Below are positions 23,174 through 32,222 of a stretch of 32,565 nt of DNA, one piece after another. The stretch is from Ignavibacteriales bacterium (GTDB lineage Bacteria > Bacteroidota > Ignavibacteria > UBA10030), in assembly GCA_016194505.1 (NCBI GenBank), contig JACQBK010000021.1, positions 1-32,565 of the forward strand, in the 5' to 3' direction. Below the pieces are notes generated by a model. That model searched no databases. It saw only the letters and a list, made by a program, of their open reading frames with translations, and was not told the DNA's origin. The position numbers and the translations under genes are program-made. The first letter of the stretch is position 1. Each line of letters begins with the position of its first letter.

Positions 23174-23821
23174 ATGAAATTTTTCATTGATACTGCAAAT
23201 ATTCAGGAAATCAAGGAAGCGGCGAGCTTGGGTGTGTTAGATGGTGTTACAACGAACCCGAGCCTTGTGGCAAAAGAAGGAAAGGATTTTCGGACGTTGC
23301 TGGACGAGATATGCGCCATTGTTGATGGTCCCATTAGCGCAGAAGTGGTCTCGACCGATTTTCAGGGAATCATGAAAGAAGGACGTGAGCTATCAAAAAT
23401 TCATAAAAATATCGTCGTGAAAGTTCCGCTCATTAAAGAAGGACTGAAGGCGGTCAAAGCGCTGAAGGCGGAAGGCATTCGCACGAACGTTACGCTGTGT
23501 TTTTCTCCCAACCAAGCGTTATTAGCGGCGAAAGCAGGAGCGTATTTCATCAGCCCGTTTATCGGTCGTTTGGATGATATTAGCCAAAACGGGATGGAGC
23601 TGATTAAACAGATAGTAACAATTTACAAAAATTATAATTATGATACGGAAGTGTTGGTCGCAAGCGTTCGCCATCCGTTGCATGTCGTTGATGCCGCAAT
23701 GATCGGGGCGCACATTTGCACGATGCCGTTCAAAGTTATTGACCAGCTCATTAAACACCCCTTGACCGACATTGGCTTGGAAAAATTCCTCGCCGATTGG
23801 AAGAAAAGTCAGTCGAAATAA
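23174..23821 (+). CDS. tal: Transaldolase, small (TalC/YwjH) type
   Basis: The 215-residue protein begins [16 protein letters not shown] and has [13 protein letters not shown], the Schiff-base Lys K83 in [28 protein letters not shown] and [10 protein letters not shown]. Within the shared TalC/FSA fold, E57 (ISAEV) and F129 (SPFIGR) match transaldolases rather than fructose-6-phosphate aldolases, which have Gln and Tyr there. So the expected reaction is dihydroxyacetone transfer in the non-oxidative pentose phosphate pathway. It stands alone with its own promoter; ATG 23174 is supported by AAGGA upstream. Confidence 0.94.
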   Translation: MKFFIDTANIQEIKEAASLGVLDGVTTNPSLVAKEGKDFRTLLDEICAIVDGPISAEVVSTDFQGIMKEGRELSKIHKNIVVKVPLIKEGLKAVKALKAEGIRTNVTLCFSPNQALLAAKAGAYFISPFIGRLDDISQNGMELIKQIVTIYKNYNYDTEVLVASVRHPLHVVDAAMIGAHICTMPFKVIDQLIKHPLTDIGLEKFLADWKKSQSK

Positions 23822-23840
23822 GAAAACAGATGGTGTCCCC

Positions 23841-23944
23841 AATAGGACGCGGAAACAGCAGAAAAAACTGAAAAAACACGGATATAAAATCTTAGTATTG
23901 AAATCGGCTTTTATCCGCTCGATCTGTTTTTTCAGCGTCCTATT
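23841..23944. repeat. Long imperfect inverted repeat between the transaldolase gene and gcvT
   Basis: AATAGGACGC (23841-23850) pairs with GCGTCCTATT (23935-23944). The arms continue imperfectly inward (GAAAAAACTG..., CGGATATAAAA against TTTTATCCG), with about 20 nt in the centre. The arms carry words like ACGCGGAAACAGC that resemble a family of ACGCGGAT-type intergenic repeats. No gene is supported here. The stretch to 24029 contains only a further AATCCGTGGGAAAC-like fragment. Confidence 0.55.
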
Positions 23945-24029
23945 TGATGTTGCTAAATAAATTAAGGCGCTGCCAAAAAAAATCCGTGGGAAACACAAAA
24001 GTCCCCGTGGTTTGAATGCGAATACTTCC

Positions 24030-25115
24030 ATGAAACGAACGCCGTTATACGAAATTCATAAATCGCTCGGAGCGAAGCTTGTTGAGTTCGGCGGTTTTGA
24101 GATGCCCGTGCAATACACCGGCATTATTGAAGAGCATCTTGTTGTTCGGAAAAAAGTTGGTGTGTTTGATGTTTCCCACATGGGCGAGTTTGAAGTGCGG
24201 GGAAAAGATGCTTTGAGTTTTCTTCAAAAAACCACCGTTAACGATGTCTCTAAATTACACGAAGGCAGAGTGCAATACTCCGCCATGTGCTACGAAAACG
24301 GCGGCATTGTTGACGACCTTCTCGTCTATCATTGCGGCGACCATTATATGCTGGTGGTGAACGCATCGAACACTCAAAAAGATTTTGACTGGTTACAGTC
24401 CCATGTCAGCGGTGATGTTGATCTGAAAGATAAAAGTGATTCGTTCGCTCTGCTCGCCGTGCAAGGACCCAAGTCTCTTCAAACATTGCAGAAGCTAACG
24501 AGTGTGGATTTATCGAAGATCGAATATTACCATTTCACGCGCGGAACGGTTGCCGGCGTCCCGATGATTATTTCTCGAACCGGCTATACGGGTGAAATGG
24601 GATTTGAGTTGTATCTTGAATCAAACGCAGCGACGTGCAGTACAATCTGGCAAGTGATTTTTGATGCAGGCAAGGAATACGGAATTGCGCCTATCGGGCT
24701 TGGCGCGCGCGATACGTTGCGCCTTGAGATGGGTTTTTGTCTCTATGGCAATGACATTGACCAGACCACGCATCCGCTTGAGGCGGGTCTCGGCTGGATT
24801 ACCAAACTCAATAAAGGCGATTTTCTTGGTAAACCGGCTCTCGTTAAAGCAAAAGAGGAAGGATTGAAGCGAAGGCTTGTTGGATTTACCCTAAAGGAAA
24901 AGGCTTTTCCGCGGCATGGCTATGAATTGAAATCGAATAGCACTTCCATAGGGCAGGTAACAAGCGGAACGTTCTCGCCATCGCTCGAGTACGGCATTGG
25001 TATGGGTTATGTCTCTGCGGCGTTCTCTGAACCCGGGAGCAGCATAGAAATTGTTATTCGCGGGAAAGGAATTCCCGCTCAAGTGGTCAAATTACCGTTC
25101 GTACAGAAATCATAA
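24030..25115 (+). CDS. gcvT: Aminomethyltransferase (glycine cleavage T protein)
   Basis: The T protein transfers the aminomethyl carbon from the H protein lipoyl arm to tetrahydrofolate, releasing ammonia. The 361-residue product has the family start (MKRTPLYEIHKSLGAKLVEF), VFDVSHMGEFEVRG, the YHFTRGTVAGVPMIISRTGYTGEMGFELY core, GLGARDTLRLEMG and the C-terminal barrel (SPSLEYGIGMGYV). ATG 24030 is preferred to an in-frame TTG at 24012 because conserved sequence starts there. Other glycine cleavage genes (gcvH, gcvP) are not in the window. It heads a close run of genes to the right edge. Confidence 0.96.
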   Translation: MKRTPLYEIHKSLGAKLVEFGGFEMPVQYTGIIEEHLVVRKKVGVFDVSHMGEFEVRGKDALSFLQKTTVNDVSKLHEGRVQYSAMCYENGGIVDDLLVYHCGDHYMLVVNASNTQKDFDWLQSHVSGDVDLKDKSDSFALLAVQGPKSLQTLQKLTSVDLSKIEYYHFTRGTVAGVPMIISRTGYTGEMGFELYLESNAATCSTIWQVIFDAGKEYGIAPIGLGARDTLRLEMGFCLYGNDIDQTTHPLEAGLGWITKLNKGDFLGKPALVKAKEEGLKRRLVGFTLKEKAFPRHGYELKSNSTSIGQVTSGTFSPSLEYGIGMGYVSAAFSEPGSSIEIVIRGKGIPAQVVKLPFVQKS

Positions 25116-25134
25116 GTCATTGGGGGTCGCAGGA

Positions 25135-25920
25135 ATGAAAATAGATTTAAGCTTCACGCCATCGGAACTTGACGAATTACAGCTTCGGGATAAGAACATC
25201 GTTGTGATAGATGTGCTCCGTTCAAGCACGACCATTGCGGTTGCGCTCAAGAATGGCGCGCGGGAAATCATACCGGTCGAGAGTATCGAAAACGCCGTTA
25301 AAATTTCCGGCAGCTTGTTTGGGGATGTAACCTTGCGTGGCGGCGAAAGAAACGGAAAGACAATCCAAGGGTTCAATCTTGGCAATTCGCCGTCGGAATA
25401 TTCCGAAGCCACCGTCAAAGGAAAGTCCATTATCTTTTGCACTACAAATGGCTCGGTTGCAATGTATAAAAGCCGCTTCGCGCGCAACCTCGCTATCGGA
25501 TCATTCGTTAATCTCACGAAGATCGTCGAGTTCATTAAAGAAGTGAACTCCGACTTTCTGCTCATTTGCGCCGGTCGTGCGAATGTATTCAGCAGTTTTA
25601 GTCTTGAAGATGCGATCTGTGCCGGTATGATAGTTCATCAGTTGACGAGAAATAAATCCTTGAACGTCGAGTTGACCGATTCATCGCTTGCCGCACAAGC
25701 GATGAATAAAACATTTGGCAATTCATTGCTCAAGATAATGAAGAACTCCGACCACGGCAGCTATCTCGTGGAAATTGGCTTTAGTGAAGATATTAAGCTC
25801 TGTGCAGCATTGGATTCCGTTCCGGTGCTTCCCGTATTAAGCGGGAATGTTATCAAGCTGCGCAAAGAAGACGCGCGAAATGAAATAGAACAATCAACGC
25901 CTAATAAGCTGAGCGCTTAG
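25135..25920 (+). CDS. comB: ComB family protein (2-phosphosulfolactate phosphatase-like)
   Basis: The 261-residue protein has the ComB motifs: VVIDVLRSSTTIAVALKNGA, GGERNGKTIQGFNLGNSP, a T-T-N-G segment, LLICAG, SLEDAICAGMI and DHG near the C-terminus. In methanogens and some bacteria this Mg-dependent enzyme dephosphorylates 2-phosphosulfolactate on the way to sulfolactate or coenzyme M. No comA or comC is visible, so the pathway here is uncertain and the true substrate may differ. The frame is open back to 25051 inside gcvT, but the homologous start is ATG 25135, 19 nt after the gcvT stop. Confidence 0.88.
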   Translation: MKIDLSFTPSELDELQLRDKNIVVIDVLRSSTTIAVALKNGAREIIPVESIENAVKISGSLFGDVTLRGGERNGKTIQGFNLGNSPSEYSEATVKGKSIIFCTTNGSVAMYKSRFARNLAIGSFVNLTKIVEFIKEVNSDFLLICAGRANVFSSFSLEDAICAGMIVHQLTRNKSLNVELTDSSLAAQAMNKTFGNSLLKIMKNSDHGSYLVEIGFSEDIKLCAALDSVPVLPVLSGNVIKLRKEDARNEIEQSTPNKLSA

Positions 25921-25957
25921 ACTCAGTTGTGTAAAAGAATTAATTTTACAATCGAGA

Positions 25958-28354
25958 ATGGCAGAAGTTAAACCTACAGACGCGCCGAAAAAAAAGTCCC
26001 ACCAAAAGCGGCAAATATTTTCGTTTCTCGGCATCCTGTTCTCATTCATGCTGTTGCTCAGTCTTATCTCGTACACATCGGCTGACCAAGCAAATGGCGA
26101 GATACGGCTTCAAGATTTATGGAAAATTTTTACCTCTGACGAATCTATTCAAGCTCAAGCAGACAGAACACATAATTGGCTCGGTTTGCTGGGCGCGATT
26201 CTTTCCAACTGGTTTATCAATTCGACAATCGGTTATGGGGTCATCGTCCTGCCGTTTCTGAGTTTGGCTTGGTCGTGGTACCTCTTGCGGCAAAAGCCTC
26301 TCCAAAAACTCATCCTTGCCACTAATTATATTCTTGCCATTGCACTGCTGTTTTCTGCATTGACGGGAGCTGTCAGGCTCATCGGCGATATGCCTGTACT
26401 TTCGATGGAATGGAGCGGGGTGGTGGGGGATTTTATCGCCAATACGCTTTCCAAGCTGATAGGATTGGTCGGGGCGTTTATCCTCATACTCGGGCTTCTC
26501 ACAGTCGTTTTAACGCTTCTTGTTGATCTTGATATTCAGCAAACGTACGAGCGGTTGCAGGAGCTTTTAGCAAGACTGCGTGTTTGGCTTGAGCGAAAGC
26601 GCGCCGAAGCCCAAGAGAAAAAAACCGCTGTGCCGCGTACGGTCGAGATTAAAAAATCGGATGAAGAACTGCCTCCTCCGGTAGCTACGCGAAGGCAGGT
26701 TCCAGCACCTCCCATTCAAAAAATTACGCCGCCTGTGGAACCTGGCAACATAGAGCGTGAAGAAGCCCTCGCGGAAGCGCCGGATGCCGATTTGCAGCTC
26801 GATATCAACGAGCCGCTTCAAGAGGAGGAAGTGAATTTCGATGAACGCGAAGCGGAAACCGAAGAGGAATTGGATTACATTCCTCCTTCCGTTGAATTGC
26901 TCGATGCTGCCCGCGCAAGTGAACAAGTAGATGAGGATGAGCTGAAAGCCAACGCCGAGCTTCTCCAAGCGAAGCTTGCGGATTTTGGAGTTGCGATTGA
27001 GAGCGTTTCCGTAACACCGGGTCCGGTGGTCACGCTGTACGAGCTTGTTCCCGCGACGGGCGTCAAAATTAGTCGCATTGAAAGCTTGCAGGATGACATT
27101 GCCCTTGCGCTCAAGGCGAAAGGCATCAGAATCATCGCGCCGATCCCCGGCAAGGGAACGGTGGGAGTCGAAATTCCCAACCATAATCCTGCTATCGTCA
27201 CTATCCGGAGCGTTATTAATTCTTCTAAGTTCCGGGATTACAAGGGCGGCTTGCCCCTCGCGCTGGGAAAAACAATCAGCGGCGAAGTGTTTATTGACGA
27301 TCTTACCAAGATGCCGCACTTACTTATTGCGGGGGCAACAGGCTCCGGCAAGAGTGTTGGCATCAACACAATTTTGACGAGTTTGATTTACCGGCTCCAT
27401 CCAAGCGATGTGAAGTTTATTATTATTGACCCGAAAAAAATCGAGCTGTCGCTGTATTCAAAACTCCGCAAGCATTACCTTGCAGTTTCGCCGGATATTG
27501 ATGAGGAAATTATCACGACTTCCAACAATGCAGTTCTTGTTCTAAAGAGCGTCGAACTTGAAATGGAGAAACGATACGATAAGCTTGCCGCCGCCGGTGT
27601 GCGCAACATTGCCGATTATAATGATCGGGTAAAGGCTGGTCGTCTCCATGATACGGCAACAATCAAGCATCGCAAACTGCCGTATTTGGTTGTCGTGATT
27701 GACGAGCTTGCCGATTTAATGATTACCGCCGCGCGTGAGGTGGAAGAGCCCATCGCCCGGCTTGCTCAATTGGCGCGCGCTGTCGGTATTCATCTTGTGC
27801 TGGCAACACAGCGCCCCTCGGTGGATGTCATCACGGGCGTTATTAAAGCGAATTTCCCGGCGCGTCTCGCCTATCAGGTTTCATCCAAGATTGATTCCCG
27901 CACGATTCTCGATATGAATGGCGCTGATCAGTTGTTAGGGAGCGGGGATATGCTGTATCTGCCGCCCGGGTCCCCTAAACCAACGCGCATTCAAAACGCG
28001 TTTATCTCAACTGAGGAAGTGGAGCGCGTGATGAACCACATCGGCAAGCAGAAAGGGTACAGTAATCCGATGAAGCTGCCATCTGCATTCGAGAAGAAAA
28101 AAGTCTCAAACGCTGCCGGAGGCGGAGAGCGGGATGAGTTATTTGAAGAAGCGGCAAAAATTATCGTCCGTCATCAACAGGGTTCCGTTTCATTATTACA
28201 GCGGCGGCTGAAGGTTGGCTATTCCCGCGCGGCACGGTTGGTGGATGAGTTAGAAGCAGTCGGCATTGTCGGGCCATTTGACGGCAGCAAAGCTCGAGAA
28301 GTGTTGGTCGAAACAGATGCTGAGTTGGAGAATATTTTGAAGGGAATGCAGTGA
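25958..28354 (+). CDS. ftsK: DNA translocase FtsK/SpoIIIE family
   Basis: The 798-residue septal DNA pump acts in chromosome segregation and dimer resolution. Its N-terminus has about four membrane spans (first FSFLGILFSFMLLLSLISYTS, last LIGLVGAFILILGLLTVVLTLLV). Next is a charged, proline- and glutamate-rich linker (about 210-320), then the alpha/beta motor with Walker A GATGSGKS (459-466), Walker B VVVIDELADL (D582/E583) and ATQRPSVDVITG. The C-terminal gamma winged helix (RHQQGSVSLLQRRLKVGYSR) reads KOPS-type DNA sites. The linker is short compared with E. coli. Its stop overlaps the start of lolA; the ftsK-lolA order is also found in gammaproteobacteria. Confidence 0.97.
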   Translation: MAEVKPTDAPKKKSHQKRQIFSFLGILFSFMLLLSLISYTSADQANGEIRLQDLWKIFTSDESIQAQADRTHNWLGLLGAILSNWFINSTIGYGVIVLPFLSLAWSWYLLRQKPLQKLILATNYILAIALLFSALTGAVRLIGDMPVLSMEWSGVVGDFIANTLSKLIGLVGAFILILGLLTVVLTLLVDLDIQQTYERLQELLARLRVWLERKRAEAQEKKTAVPRTVEIKKSDEELPPPVATRRQVPAPPIQKITPPVEPGNIEREEALAEAPDADLQLDINEPLQEEEVNFDEREAETEEELDYIPPSVELLDAARASEQVDEDELKANAELLQAKLADFGVAIESVSVTPGPVVTLYELVPATGVKISRIESLQDDIALALKAKGIRIIAPIPGKGTVGVEIPNHNPAIVTIRSVINSSKFRDYKGGLPLALGKTISGEVFIDDLTKMPHLLIAGATGSGKSVGINTILTSLIYRLHPSDVKFIIIDPKKIELSLYSKLRKHYLAVSPDIDEEIITTSNNAVLVLKSVELEMEKRYDKLAAAGVRNIADYNDRVKAGRLHDTATIKHRKLPYLVVVIDELADLMITAAREVEEPIARLAQLARAVGIHLVLATQRPSVDVITGVIKANFPARLAYQVSSKIDSRTILDMNGADQLLGSGDMLYLPPGSPKPTRIQNAFISTEEVERVMNHIGKQKGYSNPMKLPSAFEKKKVSNAAGGGERDELFEEAAKIIVRHQQGSVSLLQRRLKVGYSRAARLVDELEAVGIVGPFDGSKAREVLVETDAELENILKGMQ

Positions 28355-28989
28355 TGAAATACTTCTTATTATCGCTTGTTTGCTTGTTCACCCTTGCATT
28401 CGGTCAGCAAAAAGAATGGACTGTAAAAGATATAACTGAAAAAATGCAAAAACGCTATGAGTCCATCGAAGACGCCACTGCTCGATTTAGCCAGCATGTG
28501 AAATTCGGCTTTTCAAAAATCGAGCAGACCTTTGCCGGCACGCTGACAATGAAGAAGCCGAAGAAATATCGGGTTGAATCGGAGCACCAGACGCTTATCA
28601 CCGACGGCTCGACGGTATGGGCGTATTCACCGGTTAATAAGCAAGTGCTCGTTGACCGTTACAAAGAAAATCAAAACTCACTTTCGCCGGAACAGTTTCT
28701 TCTCAATCTTCCTTCCAATTATTACGCAACGCTTCTTGAGAAGGACAAAGAATCAAATCAACGGTTTGTTCTACTAAAGCTTGTCCCCAAAGATGATCAA
28801 TCGTTCGTTAAATCCATGAAGGTGTGGGTTGAAGAAGGAAGCTGGGTTGTCCGCAAAGTTGAGATTGTGGATGTGAATGACACCGAGACTACCTACGAGA
28901 TTAAAGAAATCAAGCTCAATACTCATGTTAAAGATAGCACCTTCGCGTTTACGCCTCCTTCGGATACCGAAGTGGTAGACCTTCGCTAA
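28354..28989 (+). CDS. lolA: Outer-membrane lipoprotein carrier protein LolA
   Basis: The 211-residue periplasmic chaperone carries lipoproteins from the LolCDE complex to the outer membrane. It has a signal peptide (MKYFLLSLVCLFTLAFGQ), then ITEKMQKRYESIEDATARFSQ, the half-barrel strands GTLTMKKPKKYRVE, TDGSTVWAYSPVNKQVLVD, and a late segment VWVEEGSWVVRKVEIVD. It belongs to the LolA/LolB-fold family. I use ATG 28354, which overlaps the ftsK stop by one base (TGATG); GTG 28351 is also possible. Its presence shows the cell has an outer membrane. Confidence 0.92.
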   Translation: MKYFLLSLVCLFTLAFGQQKEWTVKDITEKMQKRYESIEDATARFSQHVKFGFSKIEQTFAGTLTMKKPKKYRVESEHQTLITDGSTVWAYSPVNKQVLVDRYKENQNSLSPEQFLLNLPSNYYATLLEKDKESNQRFVLLKLVPKDDQSFVKSMKVWVEEGSWVVRKVEIVDVNDTETTYEIKEIKLNTHVKDSTFAFTPPSDTEVVDLR

Positions 28990-29004
28990 CAACCAAAACC
29001 CTTC

Positions 29005-30042
29005 ATGGCGTCGAATATCAAGAAGTCCGTCCGCGCTTTTTTCAGTTTTTTTCTTGCAGGAGTTTTCCTCTATGCTGCATTTCGCGGCACAAACTTCAGC
29101 GATTTGTGGAAGTCCCTGCAGAACGTTAACTATGCGTGGGTGCTGTTGTTGGTTCCGATTCATGTTATCAGCCATTGGTTGCGTGCCGTGCGGTGGGCGT
29201 ATCTTCTTGCGCCGGTCAAAAAAAATCTTTCATATCGCAACCTCTTTTCGGCGGTGATGGTTGGATTTATGGTGAATAACATTCTCCCACGGGTTGGCGA
29301 GTTCGTTCGACCCTATGTTATCGGCAAGCTGGAAGGAATTTCCAAAAGCTCCGCCTTTGCGACGGTCGTCGTGGAGCGCATTATTGACATGGCGACGTTT
29401 ATGTTCACGCTGTGCGTCGTTCTCTTTATCAATCCGAATACGCTCGATCCGTTTGTTTCGGATCCTGCCAGAGTTCGTCCGATTTTTTTTGTAGGTTCGA
29501 TTGCTTCCCTCGCGCTCTTTGTTGTTTTGTTCCTGAAAAGCGAATCGCTTTTTAAATTATTAAATCTCTTCAAGCCGATCGTGCCGAAAAAACACGTGGG
29601 GCAATTCGAGAAGATTGTCGAGTCGTTTCTCTCGGGTCTCGGTATTGCGAGAATGCGCGATAAGTTCTTTCCGATTATTCTTCTCAGTCTATTGATGTGG
29701 GTAGCGTATGCGTTGGGATTGTATGTTCCCTTTTTTGCGTTCGATTCTCTGGCGAACCTGAACTTGGGTTTTGGCGCATCGGTCATCTTATTGACGATCT
29801 CAACCATCGCGTGGGTGTTGCCTGCGCCGGGCGCGCTTGGAACCTATCATACGTTTCTTACTATCGCTCTTGTTAAATTATACGGAGTGGATTCGATTAC
29901 GGCGTTGAGTTTTTCCATCATCACCCACGAAACAGGATATATTATTATGACTGTTCTGGGATTATATTATTTCTTCAAAGATCATCTCAAAGTCTCCGAA
30001 GTTACACTGGGGGCGGCGGATGGAAAGACCATAGAACTATGA
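29005..30042 (+). CDS. Flippase-like integral membrane protein (LPG synthase TM family, YbhN/AglD type)
   Basis: The 345-residue protein has about eight to nine membrane spans and the family pattern. It starts SVRAFFSFFLAGVFLYAAFRGTN, and has the conserved HVISHWLRAVRWAYLL and NNILPRVGEFVRPYVIGKLEGISKSSAFATVVVERIID. The C-terminus has WVLPAPGALGTYHTFLTIAL and HETGYIIMTVLGLYYF. Members either flip lipids or form the membrane half of lysyl-phosphatidylglycerol synthase; the catalytic soluble domain of MprF is absent. It follows lolA by 15 nt and overlaps the next oxidoreductase by 4 nt. In that setting a part in lipid or surface glycan export is plausible but unproven. Confidence 0.87.
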   Translation: MASNIKKSVRAFFSFFLAGVFLYAAFRGTNFSDLWKSLQNVNYAWVLLLVPIHVISHWLRAVRWAYLLAPVKKNLSYRNLFSAVMVGFMVNNILPRVGEFVRPYVIGKLEGISKSSAFATVVVERIIDMATFMFTLCVVLFINPNTLDPFVSDPARVRPIFFVGSIASLALFVVLFLKSESLFKLLNLFKPIVPKKHVGQFEKIVESFLSGLGIARMRDKFFPIILLSLLMWVAYALGLYVPFFAFDSLANLNLGFGASVILLTISTIAWVLPAPGALGTYHTFLTIALVKLYGVDSITALSFSIITHETGYIIMTVLGLYYFFKDHLKVSEVTLGAADGKTIEL

Positions 30043-32222
30043 AACAAGTAACTCAGCATAATAGGACGGGGGAAATCGTTCTGGATGAAATCCCTCTCCC
30101 CGCATTAAAGCCGGGGTATATCTTAATCAAGGTGCGCTATTCGGTCATTAGCGCGGGAACAGAAAAAACGTCCGTCACGCAACGGAAATCGTCCTTGCTT
30201 CAAAAAGCGAAGAAACAACCAGAGTTGGTGCTCAAAGTCCTTGAGCAGGTAAAACAATATGGTTTGTTGAATACCTATCGTCGCGTGAAAACGCAGCTGG
30301 AAACGTTCGCCACGCTCGGTTACAGTGTATCGGGGGTTGTGCTTGCCGTGGGTGCAGGTGTTATGGATTTCAAAGTCGGTGATCGGGTTGCGTGTGCCGG
30401 CGGGGGAGCAAGCCATGCGGAGTACGTTCTCGTTCCGAACAATCTTTGTGTCAAGTTACCGAAGAATGTTGATTTGGACGAGGCGGCATATTGTACGCTT
30501 GGTGCAATTGCGATGCAGGGTGTTCGTCAAGCTGAGCCGACGCTTGGAGAAACAATCGTTGTCATCGGGCTTGGGCTTGTCGGTCAATTGACCGTGCAAT
30601 TGTTGAAAGCAAACGGTTGTTCGGTCATCGGTATTGACCTTGATCCTTCCGCCGTGCGGCTTGCAAAAGAAAGCGGAGCTAATCTTGCGCTTCATCGAAA
30701 CACTGGTGATGTGAAAAACGTTGTCCGTTCCTTTACAAAAGGCATCGGTGCCGATGCTGTGATTATAACGGCTGGAACACCAAGCAATGACCCCATTGTG
30801 CTTGCAGGCGATTTATGCCGCGATAAAGGACGCGTGGTGCTGGTGGGCGACGTAGGCATTGAGCTTCCTCGTGCGCCATACTTTATGAAGGAGCTTGATT
30901 TCAGGCTCTCTCGCTCGTTGGGCGCAGGACGGTACGACCCGAATTACGAAGACCGCGGCAACGATTATCCGATTGGGTTTGTTCGGTGGACTGAGAATCG
31001 CAACATGCAAGAGTTTCTCCGGTTGCTTTCGACGAAAAAAGTCAACGTTCAGAAATTAACGACGCATACGTTTACGATTGATGACGCGAAATCCGCATAC
31101 GATATGATTGCCGGCGGCAAGAAAAAGGAGCGGGAGCATTACATCGGCATTTTACTCGATTACGGAGAAGCAGAAGTTCCCAATCTTGATGAATTGACTC
31201 GCACTGTTCAGATGCCCAAAGCTGATTTGCAGCCATTGCCTTCCTCTGTGCCGATTGGTTTCCTTGGAGCGGGAAATTTCGCTCAAGGATTTCTTCTTCC
31301 TCATCTGAGGAATACAAGCGAGGCGACGCTTGTCGGAGTTTGCACGAGCAATGGTATCAGCGCAAAGAATGTCGCGCGCAATTTTGGATTCCAATTTGCA
31401 ACAACGGAGCCGCGGGAGATTATTGGCAAGGACGCGATCAAGGCGGTATTCATTGTTTCACGTCATAATCATCATGCGCGCTATACTGTTGATGCTCTCA
31501 AAGCCGGCAAGCATGTGTTTGTTGAAAAGCCGTTGGCGTTGACTATTGAGGAATTAAAGGAAGTTCAAAAAGCGTATAACTCGCTTACCAAACCGGCAAT
31601 TGTTATGGTTGGCTTCAATCGGAGATTTGCCCCTCACGCTCAGCAGGTAAAACGGTTCTTCGAAAATGCCGTTGATCCTTATGTGATGAATTATCGGGTA
31701 AACGCGGGCTTTATCCCGAAAACTCACTGGACTCGCGATCCGGTGGAAGGCGGAGGCAGAATTATCGGCGAGGTGTGCCACTTTATTGACCTTATGCAGT
31801 TTGTCAGCGGTTCAGTGCCGGCAAAAGTATTTGCCGAGCCGCTTTCTGTCGGCGGGGCAGCTTCTCAAGATGATGATTCGGTGGCGATTACGGTAAAATT
31901 TCAAGATGGCTCGGTCGGAACAATTACCTATCTCGCAAACGGGGATTCATCCGTGCCGAAAGAACGGCTGGAAGTTTCCTCCACCGGTCGTACCGCGGTC
32001 ATTGATAATTTCCAAACGCTCTCATTGTACCAACAGGGCAAGCGAAGAGACTTTAAATTTCCCTCTGTCGAGAAAGGGCATCGCGAGGAAGTAAAAGCAT
32101 TTCTTCATGCGATCCAGAACGGCGCGCCCTCGCCGATTGCGTTCGACAGCATGCTCACGACGACGCTCGCTACATTGAAAATCCTAGAATCGCTTCAAGG
32201 GGGGGCTTCCGTCTCGCTGTGA
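30039..32222 (+). CDS. Two-domain oxidoreductase: MDR-type dehydrogenase fused to GFO/IDH/MocA domain
   Basis: The 727-residue fusion begins with a medium-chain dehydrogenase-like half (residues ~1-375; AGTEKTSVTQRKSS, GYSVSGVVLAVGAG, Rossmann VVIGLGLVGQLTVQLL and acidic IDLD). Usual zinc-site motifs such as GHE are not visible, so it may be zinc-independent. The second half (from about 405) is a GFO/IDH/MocA oxidoreductase with IGFLGAGNFAQGFLLPHL, VEKPLALTIEEL, VMVGFNRRFAPHAQQV and EVCHFIDLMQFVSG. Such fusions occur in surface-polysaccharide and nucleotide-sugar loci; substrate is unknown. The start overlaps the membrane protein by 4 nt. The last codons overlap a GTG start of the next gene. 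Confidence 0.88.
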   Translation: MKQVTQHNRTGEIVLDEIPLPALKPGYILIKVRYSVISAGTEKTSVTQRKSSLLQKAKKQPELVLKVLEQVKQYGLLNTYRRVKTQLETFATLGYSVSGVVLAVGAGVMDFKVGDRVACAGGGASHAEYVLVPNNLCVKLPKNVDLDEAAYCTLGAIAMQGVRQAEPTLGETIVVIGLGLVGQLTVQLLKANGCSVIGIDLDPSAVRLAKESGANLALHRNTGDVKNVVRSFTKGIGADAVIITAGTPSNDPIVLAGDLCRDKGRVVLVGDVGIELPRAPYFMKELDFRLSRSLGAGRYDPNYEDRGNDYPIGFVRWTENRNMQEFLRLLSTKKVNVQKLTTHTFTIDDAKSAYDMIAGGKKKEREHYIGILLDYGEAEVPNLDELTRTVQMPKADLQPLPSSVPIGFLGAGNFAQGFLLPHLRNTSEATLVGVCTSNGISAKNVARNFGFQFATTEPREIIGKDAIKAVFIVSRHNHHARYTVDALKAGKHVFVEKPLALTIEELKEVQKAYNSLTKPAIVMVGFNRRFAPHAQQVKRFFENAVDPYVMNYRVNAGFIPKTHWTRDPVEGGGRIIGEVCHFIDLMQFVSGSVPAKVFAEPLSVGGAASQDDDSVAITVKFQDGSVGTITYLANGDSSVPKERLEVSSTGRTAVIDNFQTLSLYQQGKRRDFKFPSVEKGHREEVKAFLHAIQNGAPSPIAFDSMLTTTLATLKILESLQGGASVSL

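Noticed and set aside
25051-25134. Longer comB starting inside gcvT
   Set aside because: The 28 extra codons overlap the conserved C-terminus of gcvT and do not resemble ComB; ATG 25135 begins with the family start.
26567-27319. 250-codon antisense open frame within ftsK
   Set aside because: It is the mirror of the FtsK linker and motor, with no recognisable motif or start signal.
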